Origin: Pseudomonas sp. Q11
Lineage (GTDB): Bacteria; Pseudomonadota; Gammaproteobacteria; Pseudomonadales; Pseudomonadaceae
NCBI RefSeq assembly: GCF_024494355.1
Contig: NZ_JAKNQY010000034.1
Coordinates: forward strand, 1-62,838
DNA length: 62,838 bases
Direction: 5' to 3'
In this document: piece by piece, positions 45,753-52,501 of the stretch
How positions within the stretch are numbered: the stretch's first letter is position 1
Layout: each line of letters begins with the position of its first letter
Made by a program: the position numbers and the translations under genes
Notes under the pieces: generated by a model
Told to the model about the DNA's origin: nothing
The model's input: only the letters and a program-made list of their open reading frames with translations
Database searches by the model: none

Positions 45753-45949
45753 GCCAAACCCCAACCGTTGATTGCCCAACCTGTGGCGCCCCCGTGGAAT
45801 GGAGCCCGGAAAATACCTTCCGGCCCTTCTGCTCCGACCGCTGCAAACTGATCGACCTGGGCGCCTGGGCGTCGGAAGAACACAAGATCCCGGTCAGCCC
45901 CGATGCCGAGGACGACCTGTTCAGCGAGGATTTCGAGCCTCGCCATTAA
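45749..45949 (+). CDS. yacG: YacG, zinc-finger DNA gyrase inhibitor
   Basis: This 66-residue protein has a four-cysteine zinc finger (C9, C12, C28, C32) and an acidic tail. The E. coli homolog binds GyrB and blocks gyrase. It overlaps coaE by four bases (ATGA). Last gene of the pilBCD-coaE-yacG set. Confidence 0.94.
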   Translation: MSQTPTVDCPTCGAPVEWSPENTFRPFCSDRCKLIDLGAWASEEHKIPVSPDAEDDLFSEDFEPRH

Positions 45950-46003
45950 GGCCACATCGTTCACTCAGAAGCGGTCTGAATCATTGTGGGCAGCATTCAC
46001 CCA

Positions 46004-46219
46004 CTAAGGCCGCATGAAACCGTAGTCCTGTTCATCGTCGAGGTTTTCCGCGAGGAAACTCAACTCATCGGCCAGGTCTTCAGGGCTGCGCACCGCCTTG
46101 CTCTGCTGCACGATCGCACTGAGCAAGGCACGCAAGCTCAAGCCCGGGTCAAAGCCGATCTCCACCGCCGCATCGTGGCTGCGCCTGATCTCTTGTCTCG
46201 CCCACTCATAAACACTCAT
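46004..46219 (-). CDS. Small conserved hypothetical protein
   Basis: The frame gives 71 residues from the ATG at 46219 (MSVYEWARQEIRR); an upstream in-frame Met at 46249 lacks a ribosome-binding site. It is acidic and helical, ending NLDDEQDYGFMRP. I recall similar proteins next to yacG in other pseudomonads but know no function. It lies 63 bases after the CbiM-like gene on the same strand. Confidence 0.65.
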   Translation of the reverse strand: MSVYEWARQEIRRSHDAAVEIGFDPGLSLRALLSAIVQQSKAVRSPEDLADELSFLAENLDDEQDYGFMRP

Positions 46220-46282
46220 GGCTGTGCTCCTGGAAGTTTTCCAGAGCATGAAGCGCGCCCGGCTGGTCAGCCTTGATGTGAA

Positions 46283-46969
46283 TCAAGGCTTGTCGTCATC
46301 CTTCCAGGGGGCCGACAAATAGCGCGTACGGTTGAAGGTCTCCAGCCATTCGGGGCTGAACACCACCAACGCACTGACCACCATGCCGTTGATAAACGCC
46401 TCGGGAAAGATGATCAGCCAGAGGTAGCCGATGAAATCTTCCAGCCAGTAAGGCATGGCGAACACCCCGTCGTACCACAGCAGACCAAGCCCCACCAGAA
46501 GGCACAACAACGCCGAAAGCGCGGCGGCGAGAAATCCCGAACAGAAGATATACACAAACAGATTGCGCGGCTGGGCGCGCTCCACCAGGATCGCGCAGCA
46601 CTCGGTAACCAACACCGGCAGCAAAATCAGCAACGCACCGTTGATACCCACCGCCGCCATGTCCTGCCGCCCCAGCAGCACCAGGGCAAGCTGGGCGCAA
46701 AGGCCGCCGAGAATCGCCAGTGGCCAGTCCAGCAGCAGTGTCACGGCAGTCATGCCGATGAAGTGATACGAGACGCCGGTATCGAAATCCCGTCGCACCA
46801 GCCACAACATGAACAGGGCCAGGACCGTACCGAACAGCAAGTGCTGACGACGGCTGTCGGTGAACAGCTCCACCCATGGCGCCCGCGCTACGGCCCAGGC
46901 CAGCACCGGCACATAAATCAGCCAGCCGGCCGTCAGCGTCTGCGAGGACAGCAGTTCGGCACCGATCAT
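46283..46969 (-). CDS. CbiM-like ECF-transporter family membrane protein
   Basis: This 228-residue polytopic protein has about seven hydrophobic helices and resembles the CbiM/ECF substrate-binding (S-component) family for Ni/Co import. The N-terminus is MIGAELLSSQ, whereas classical CbiM proteins begin MH and use His2 as a metal ligand, so metal transport is doubtful. No ECF ATPase or T-component is nearby. GAGGAG before the ATG supports the start. Confidence 0.7.
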   Translation of the reverse strand: MIGAELLSSQTLTAGWLIYVPVLAWAVARAPWVELFTDSRRQHLLFGTVLALFMLWLVRRDFDTGVSYHFIGMTAVTLLLDWPLAILGGLCAQLALVLLGRQDMAAVGINGALLILLPVLVTECCAILVERAQPRNLFVYIFCSGFLAAALSALLCLLVGLGLLWYDGVFAMPYWLEDFIGYLWLIIFPEAFINGMVVSALVVFSPEWLETFNRTRYLSAPWKDDDKP

Positions 46970-47113
46970 GGCGTTACTCCTCTGGCTTGCCCTTGCATCA
47001 AAGACTCCATGATCACCTCAAGACTCAAGCCGGCAGTCTACACCCCGCCCTGAAAGCCCATAAATCAACGCAGCGCTTTCAGCTTGTTGCAATTGAACGC
47101 TAAGCTTGGGCTC

Positions 47114-47740
47114 ATGGATGATTCAGATTATTTACGCCTGCTGACCATCGCGGCCGAGCAAGCCAACGCCTTTCTCTCCAATGCCCGCAAATGGGAGCGC
47201 GAGCGTTGGGTCTGCCAGCGGCTGTTACAAGGGCTGAACGTGCCCTATCGCGCCGACGAGTTCGCCCCCGCGGGAGAGCCGCCGGACGTATTGTTTCGCG
47301 ATGCCAACTTCGAGGTGTTTTTTGTCCTCGACGAAGGCCGTCGCCTCAATGACGAATGGCGCGACGAGCTGCAACGCCGCCGTAGCGCTTTCTCCCTGAG
47401 CCAACTGGTACGCCGCGAAGCCAAGCCCCGACGCATCCCGGCCAATGAGTTCCTGCTGCGGCTGGCCCCGACCCTGCGCAAGAAAGCCCACAACTACACC
47501 GAACGCGGCATGGATCTGGGGGAGCTGGACATCATCGCCTTCGCCAGCCTCAAGCGTGAAGTGCTGGACCTCAACAGCCATTTTCCGCCGCCTACCGAAT
47601 ACCTGCGCCAGGGTTGGCGTTCGCTGTCGTTGGTAGGGCCGACGTTTGCCCGGGTGCTGTTCGCCCATCCCGATGCGCCGGATTTCCTGCGCAGCAATCT
47701 GGGGCGCAGCATCGTGTTCGATGTCGGGATCAGCCTGTGA
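47114..47740 (+). CDS. DUF1780 protein
   Basis: This is a 208-residue protein of unknown function, conserved in Pseudomonas. It is mixed alpha/beta with many charged residues and a central PPDVLFRDANFEVFFVLDEG that recalls the PD-(D/E)XK nuclease core, though this is only a resemblance. ATG at 47114 is chosen over an earlier in-frame codon at 47084. Overlaps the MOSC gene by four bases. Confidence 0.75.
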   Translation: MDDSDYLRLLTIAAEQANAFLSNARKWERERWVCQRLLQGLNVPYRADEFAPAGEPPDVLFRDANFEVFFVLDEGRRLNDEWRDELQRRRSAFSLSQLVRREAKPRRIPANEFLLRLAPTLRKKAHNYTERGMDLGELDIIAFASLKREVLDLNSHFPPPTEYLRQGWRSLSLVGPTFARVLFAHPDAPDFLRSNLGRSIVFDVGISL

Positions 47741-48264
47741 GCCCACTGCAGGAGCTGATTGCCGCGGTGCCTCAGCAAGGCCGCGTGCGCTGGATAGGGG
47801 TGCGACCCCAGGGCCATGCGCCAATGATTGAACTGGACGTCGTGGAGGCACGCCTGGAAGCCGGCCTGACGGGCGACCATGCCCGTCCCGGCGTGCGTAA
47901 TGCACGACAAGTCACCTTGATTCAGTGGGAACACCTGGCCGTGATCGGTTCGCTGATGGGCCGCCCGGCGGATCAACCGGTGCTGCCGCAAGAGCTGCGA
48001 CGCAACCTTGTAGTCAGCGGCATCAATCTGTTCAGCCTCAAGGGCCGACGCTTTCGCATCGGCCAGGCCATCTTCGAAACCACCGGCTGGTGCCAGCCGT
48101 GTGCGCGACTGGAGCGCAATCTCGGCGAAGGGACGTTCCAGGCCGTGCGCGGCCATGGCGGAATCACCGCACGGGTGTTAAAAAGTGGAATCATTCGCCT
48201 GGACGACAGTTTGAGTGTCGAACCTGTTCCGGCCAGCGGCTACGCTGCTTTCAATGCCGGATAG
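47737..48264 (+). CDS. MOSC-domain protein
   Basis: This 175-residue stand-alone MOSC (molybdenum cofactor sulfurase C-terminal) domain protein, of the type thought to handle sulfur or the molybdenum cofactor, has a conserved cysteine in TTGWCQPCARLE (residue about 125). The start is GTG in the GTGA overlap with DUF1780; the frame is open upstream but inside that gene. The window also encodes a molybdoenzyme (MsrP), but no link is proven. Confidence 0.85.
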   Translation: MSPLQELIAAVPQQGRVRWIGVRPQGHAPMIELDVVEARLEAGLTGDHARPGVRNARQVTLIQWEHLAVIGSLMGRPADQPVLPQELRRNLVVSGINLFSLKGRRFRIGQAIFETTGWCQPCARLERNLGEGTFQAVRGHGGITARVLKSGIIRLDDSLSVEPVPASGYAAFNAG

Positions 48265-48316
48265 CCAGACGCTGTAGCGTCTATACCTTTCGCAACGTCT
48301 ACCTGCCGAGGCCTTT

Positions 48317-48490
48317 ATGACCAGCCGCCTGAACCCGGAAGACCAGAAGCATGTCGAAGAGTACCTGCAACTGTCCCAGCACCGAGTCGAGCGCCGGCCT
48401 TTCCGGCCGTGGATGCTCCTGGTGGTGGTACTGGCCATCACCATCGGCCTGGGCCTGTTGAGCCGAATGATCAGTTACCTGACGCTATGA
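48317..48490 (+). CDS. Small DUF3094 membrane protein
   Basis: The 57-residue protein has a charged N-terminus (RLNPEDQKHVEEYLQ) and one C-terminal membrane helix (residues about 33-52). It fits the DUF3094 family. Found between MOSC and ndh as in other pseudomonads. Function unknown. Confidence 0.78.
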   Translation: MTSRLNPEDQKHVEEYLQLSQHRVERRPFRPWMLLVVVLAITIGLGLLSRMISYLTL

Positions 48491-48550
48491 GTTGCGTGGC
48501 ACTCGCTCGGGTAACGGCACCGATTTCCTTTAGCCTTGCGAGATATCCCC

Positions 48551-49849
48551 ATGACTCATCGTATTGTCATCGTTGGCGGCGGCGCCGGCGGCCTGGAGTT
48601 GGCTACCCGTCTGGGTAAGACGCTGGGCAAGCGCGGCACGGCCAGTGTGATGCTGGTCGACGCGAACCTGACCCATATCTGGAAACCGCTGTTGCACGAA
48701 GTGGCGGCCGGTTCCCTGAACTCCTCCGAAGACGAACTCAACTACGTCGCCCAGGCGAAATGGAACCACTTCCAGTTCCAGCTCGGGCGCATGAGTGGCC
48801 TGGATCGTGAGCGCAAGAGCATCCAGCTGGCCGCCACCTATGACGAGACGGGCCTGGAGCTGTTGCCGGCCCGGGAACTGGGTTACGACACTCTGGTAAT
48901 CGCCGTCGGCAGCACCACCAACGACTTTGGCACCGAAGGCGCGGCGCAGCATTGCCTGTTCCTCGACACCCGCAAACAGGCCGAGCGTTTCCATCAGCAA
49001 TTACTCAACCATTACTTGCGCGCACATGCCGGGCAAACCGACGTGGTCGAGCGCATCAGCGTCGCCATCGTCGGCGCCGGTGCGACGGGCGTTGAACTGG
49101 CCGCCGAACTGCATAACGCCGCCCATGAGCTGGCAGCCTATGGCTTGGACCGGATCAAACCGGAGAACATGCACATCACCCTGATCGAAGCCGGGCCGCG
49201 GGTCCTGCCGGCATTGCCAGAGCGCATCGGCGGACCGGTGCACAAAACCCTGGAGAAACTCGGGGTCGATGTCATGACCAACGCCGCTGTTGACCGGGTG
49301 ACAGCCGACAGCCTGATCACCGTCGATGGCAAGGTCATCGACGCGAGCCTGAAAGTCTGGGCCGCCGGGATTCGCGCACCGGATTTCCTCAAGGAAATCG
49401 ACGGTCTGGAGACCAATCGCATCAACCAGTTGCAAGTGCTGCCGACCCTGCAAACCACCCGTGACGAGGACATCTTCGCCTTCGGCGACTGCGCCGCCTG
49501 CCCGCAACCGGGCACCGACCGCAACGTCCCACCCCGCGCCCAGGCAGCGCACCAGCAGGCGTCGCTGCTGGCCAAATCCCTCAAGCTGAGGATCGAAGGC
49601 AAGGCGCTGCCGCATTATAAATACACCGATTACGGCTCGCTGATCTCGCTGTCGCGTTTCTCGGCGGTGGGCAACCTCATGGGCAACCTCACCGGCAGCG
49701 TGATGCTCGAAGGCTGGCTGGCGCGGATGTTCTATGTATCGCTCTACCGCATGCACCAGATGGCGCTGTACGGCATGTTCCGCACGGCGATGCTGATGCT
49801 GGGCAGCAAGATCGGACGCGGGACCGAGCCTCGGCTTAAGTTGCACTGA
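48551..49849 (+). CDS. ndh: Type II NADH dehydrogenase (NDH-2)
   Basis: The 432-residue FAD enzyme oxidises NADH and reduces ubiquinone without pumping protons. It has two dinucleotide folds, GGGAGGLE (9-16) and VGAGATGVELAAEL (about 173), plus FAFGDCAA near 318. A C-terminal amphipathic helix anchors it to the inner membrane. The ATG at 48551 is favoured over 48536. Confidence 0.95.
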   Translation: MTHRIVIVGGGAGGLELATRLGKTLGKRGTASVMLVDANLTHIWKPLLHEVAAGSLNSSEDELNYVAQAKWNHFQFQLGRMSGLDRERKSIQLAATYDETGLELLPARELGYDTLVIAVGSTTNDFGTEGAAQHCLFLDTRKQAERFHQQLLNHYLRAHAGQTDVVERISVAIVGAGATGVELAAELHNAAHELAAYGLDRIKPENMHITLIEAGPRVLPALPERIGGPVHKTLEKLGVDVMTNAAVDRVTADSLITVDGKVIDASLKVWAAGIRAPDFLKEIDGLETNRINQLQVLPTLQTTRDEDIFAFGDCAACPQPGTDRNVPPRAQAAHQQASLLAKSLKLRIEGKALPHYKYTDYGSLISLSRFSAVGNLMGNLTGSVMLEGWLARMFYVSLYRMHQMALYGMFRTAMLMLGSKIGRGTEPRLKLH

Positions 49850-49880
49850 GTCAGCAGAACAGAGGTTGAATGATCCATCG

Positions 49881-49946
49881 CTTCGCGAGCAGGCTCGCTC
49901 CCACAGTTGATTGCGTCATCCTGTGGGAGCGAGCCTGCTCGCGAAG
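49881..49946. repeat. Pair of REP elements after ndh
   Basis: CGCGAGCAGGCTCGCTCCCACA and TGTGGGAGCGAGCCTGCTCGCG are separated by about 18 bases in tail-to-tail order (arms named in part). Located between ndh and the chemoreceptor gene. Confidence 0.85.
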
Positions 49947-50003
49947 ACGGCAGTGCAGTCAATATTTATCTAAACGATAAAACTCGATCTGCGTAGCCAC
50001 CGA

Positions 50004-51629
50004 TCAAACCTGAAACCGCTGCACCATCGTGCGCAGCGAATTCGCCAGCTGCGACAACTCATGGCTGGACGCGCTGGTCTGGCCCGCGCCGGAAGCCGAG
50101 CGCACCGACAAATCGCGAATGTTCACCAGGTTGCGATCCACCTCACGGGCGACCTGCGCCTGCTCCTCTGCGGCGCTCGCGATCACCAGGTTGCGTTCGT
50201 GGATTTCATTGACCGACGCCGTGATGGTCTGCAACGCGTCCCCCGCCCGCTCGGCCATGGCCAGGGTACTGGCGGCGCGACTGGAGCTGGCCTGCATGGA
50301 GTCGAGTGCCTGGGTGGCACCGCTGCGCATGCCCTGGACCATTTGCTCGATTTCCTGGGTCGATTGCTGCGTGCGATAAGCCAACGCCCGCACTTCATCC
50401 GCCACCACCGCAAACCCACGTCCGCTCTCACCCGCCCGGGCCGCTTCAATGGCCGCGTTGAGGGCCAGCAGGTTGGTCTGCTCGGCGATGGCCCGAATCA
50501 CGTCCAGCACCTTGCCGATATCCTGCGACTGGTTGGCCAAAGATTGCACCAGGCCTCCGGTCACTCGCACATCGCTGGCGAGGGCGCCGATGGCATCGAC
50601 CGTGGCGCTGACCCGCTGCTGCCCAAGGGATGCCGACTCACTGGACTGACGCGTGGCATCGGAGGTGGAAACCGCATTGCGCGCCACCTCCTCCACGGCA
50701 GTGGTCATTTCGGTGACGGCGGTGGCCGCCTGTTCAATTTCGTTGTTCTGTTGTTGCAGGCTGTGGGTGCTGTCGAGCGTGACGGCGTTCAGCTCATCGG
50801 CCGCGGTGGCCAGTTGCGCGGCCGAACCGCTGATGCCCTGCAACGTCTCACGCAGATTCTGCTGCATGGCCGCCAACGCCTTGAGCAAGCGGCTCACTTC
50901 GTCATTGCCATGGGTCTCGATGGGCCGAGTCAGGTCACCCCGAGCGACGTTCTCCGCAGCGTTCAGCGCCTCCCCCAAGGGTTTGACAATACTGCGCGTG
51001 AGCAGCATGGCCAGGGCCACCGTGGCCAGGGCGGCGAGCACAATGAACAGACTGACGATCATGCGGGAATTGGCGTAGTGCTCCTGGGACTTCTGGCTCT
51101 CGATGGACACCTGCTTGGAGAACAACACTGCCAGATCGTTGAGCTGCTTGCCGGAACCGTCCACCACGGTCTTCATGTCCACCAGCAGCAGCTTGATCAG
51201 CTCGTCCCGACGCCCCTGCTCCGCCAGGGTGAAGGATTGCGCGATACCGGTACGGTAAGCGGCGAATGTCTGCTTGAACTGCTCGTAGAGGGCCTTGCCT
51301 TCAGGCGTCACGACAAGTTTTTCGTAGGCGGCGATTTTTTCGCTCAGCTCCTTGTCGCGCGTGTCCATTTGCCCACGGTACACCGGGATGTTCTTCGGGT
51401 CTTGGTCCAGGGCCATGCGCAGGGAAATGGTGCGGATCCGCAGCATCCACTCGCGGATCTCGCCCCCCTCGCGAATGCTGGGCAGCCATTGGGTTTCCAC
51501 TGCAACTTCGCTGTCACGAATGCTCGACATTTGTCCCAGCGCAAACACCCCGAGCAATGCCACCAGCACGGCGATCAAGGCAAAACCCAACGCGGCACGA
51601 GGGGCGATATTCAACTGACGAAGAACCAT
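50004..51629 (-). CDS. Methyl-accepting chemotaxis protein (4HB type)
   Basis: This 541-residue membrane receptor has two transmembrane helices (residues about 12-30 and 190-210) around a four-helix-bundle sensing domain, then HAMP and a long signalling coiled coil with the conserved tip AIRAIAEQTNLLALNAAIEAAR (quoted as AIAEQTNLLALNAAIEAAR). The C-terminus ends RFQV with no CheR-binding pentapeptide. Ligand unknown. Confidence 0.92.
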   Translation of the reverse strand: MVLRQLNIAPRAALGFALIAVLVALLGVFALGQMSSIRDSEVAVETQWLPSIREGGEIREWMLRIRTISLRMALDQDPKNIPVYRGQMDTRDKELSEKIAAYEKLVVTPEGKALYEQFKQTFAAYRTGIAQSFTLAEQGRRDELIKLLLVDMKTVVDGSGKQLNDLAVLFSKQVSIESQKSQEHYANSRMIVSLFIVLAALATVALAMLLTRSIVKPLGEALNAAENVARGDLTRPIETHGNDEVSRLLKALAAMQQNLRETLQGISGSAAQLATAADELNAVTLDSTHSLQQQNNEIEQAATAVTEMTTAVEEVARNAVSTSDATRQSSESASLGQQRVSATVDAIGALASDVRVTGGLVQSLANQSQDIGKVLDVIRAIAEQTNLLALNAAIEAARAGESGRGFAVVADEVRALAYRTQQSTQEIEQMVQGMRSGATQALDSMQASSSRAASTLAMAERAGDALQTITASVNEIHERNLVIASAAEEQAQVAREVDRNLVNIRDLSVRSASGAGQTSASSHELSQLANSLRTMVQRFQV

Positions 51630-51733
51630 AGGGAATGCCTTTTTATTGTTGGCCTGAAGTGGGGCCAGGCCCCTGTCGGCGTGTTATCGGCAGGTTGTAC
51701 GATGTCTTAAGTCCTATCCACTTTATCGCAGGC

Positions 51734-51771
51734 AAAAAAAATCCCCGTATCTTTCGATACGAGGATTTTTA
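51734..51771 (-). terminator. Terminator after the second tRNA-Pro
   Basis: On the minus strand ATCCTCGTATC and GATACGGGGAT form a stem (one G-U pair) with loop GAAA, followed by T residues. It ends the tRNA transcript. Confidence 0.9.
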
Positions 51772-51774
51772 ATA

Positions 51775-51851
51775 TGGTCGGGGTAAGGGGATTCGAACTC
51801 CTGACATCCTGCTCCCAAAGCAGGCGCGCTACCGGACTGCGCTATACCCCG
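51775..51851 (-). tRNA. tRNA-Pro(TGG), second copy
   Basis: This is a 77-nt cloverleaf with anticodon TGG (in CTTTGGGAG), TPsiC GTTCGAATC and an encoded 3' CCA. It is identical base for base to the tRNA-Pro at 52027-52103, but located between two terminators. Confidence 0.97.
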
Positions 51852-51853
51852 GT

Positions 51854-51884
51854 AAAAAAAAGGCGACCTTCGCAAGTCGCCTTC
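51854..51884 (-). terminator. Terminator between tRNA-Lys and the second tRNA-Pro
   Basis: AAGGCGACTTGCGAAGGTCGCC (a stem AAGGCGAC/GTCGCCTT-type) is followed by a T8 run on the minus strand, ending only 3 bases before the second tRNA-Pro begins. Confidence 0.85.
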
Positions 51885-51945
51885 CTCGATCAGCGCTTTT
51901 GGCCTCTGATCTTAAGATTCGATTCCAGCGAGCTGGTTTCAAAAA

Positions 51946-52021
51946 TGGTGGGTCGTGTGGGATTCGAACCTACGACCAATTGGTTAAAAGCCAACTGCTC
52001 TACCAACTGAGCTAACGACCC
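51946..52021 (-). tRNA. tRNA-Lys(TTT)
   Basis: A 76-nt cloverleaf starting GGGTCGTTAGCTCAG, anticodon TTT (CTTTTAA), with encoded CCA. Confidence 0.97.
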
Positions 52022-52026
52022 AAATA

Positions 52027-52103
52027 TGGTCGGGGTAAGGGGATTCGAACTCCTGACATCCTGCTCCCAAAGCAGGCGCGCTACCGGACTGCGCTATACC
52101 CCG
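52027..52103 (-). tRNA. tRNA-Pro(TGG), first copy
   Basis: A 77-nt cloverleaf with anticodon TGG and encoded CCA, identical to the copy at 51775-51851. Confidence 0.97.
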
Positions 52104-52110
52104 ATTGAAA

Positions 52111-52186
52111 TGGCTCCGTGACCAGGACTCGAACCTGGGACCCAATGATTAACAGTCATTTGCTCTACCGACTGAGCTATCACGGA
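52111..52186 (-). tRNA. tRNA-Asn(GTT)
   Basis: A 76-nt cloverleaf starting TCCGTGATAGCTCAG, anticodon GTT (CTGTTAA), with encoded CCA. First tRNA of the operon. Confidence 0.97.
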
Positions 52187-52280
52187 ACTGATATTTCAAG
52201 TTACTACTATTTGAAGCTACAACGTTGAAGCTAGCTTCACCTCTTTTACCCGTTCGCATCGCTGCGTTCGTGTGTCTGAG

Positions 52281-52315
52281 GCGCGCTATTCTACAATCTT
52301 AAAAACCTCTGTCAA
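52281..52315 (-). promoter_or_regulatory. tRNA operon promoter with GC-rich discriminator
   Basis: On the minus strand a perfect TTGACA (52315-52310) and TAGAAT (52293-52288) are 16 bases apart, followed by a GCGCGC discriminator (52286-52281). This is the signature of stable-RNA promoters under stringent (ppGpp/DksA) control. It gives a leader of about 95 nt before tRNA-Asn. Confidence 0.85.
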
Positions 52316-52446
52316 CCCCTTAAATTGCTTTCAAGACAATGATTTGCAACTTATTTTGGATTGCTTCTCAGGGAGAAGTGACCCTTGGGGGTGACGTACT
52401 GCGGGGCGCACTTTACAAGCCTTTTCCTTTGAGTTCAACGGCCTGA
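52316..52446. other. Spacer between the tRNA operon promoter and clpB
   Basis: No gene or clear signal seen in these 131 bases, apart from the downstream side of the clpB terminator. Confidence 0.5.
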
Positions 52447-52478
52447 TGAAAAAAATGGCCTCGCGCTGCGAGGCCATT
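52447..52478 (-). terminator. clpB terminator
   Basis: ATGGCCTCG and CGAGGCCAT form the stem, followed by a T7 run on the minus strand, 23 bases past the clpB stop. Confidence 0.9.
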
Positions 52479-52501
52479 CCAATCACCCGATACATGGGCC
52501 T

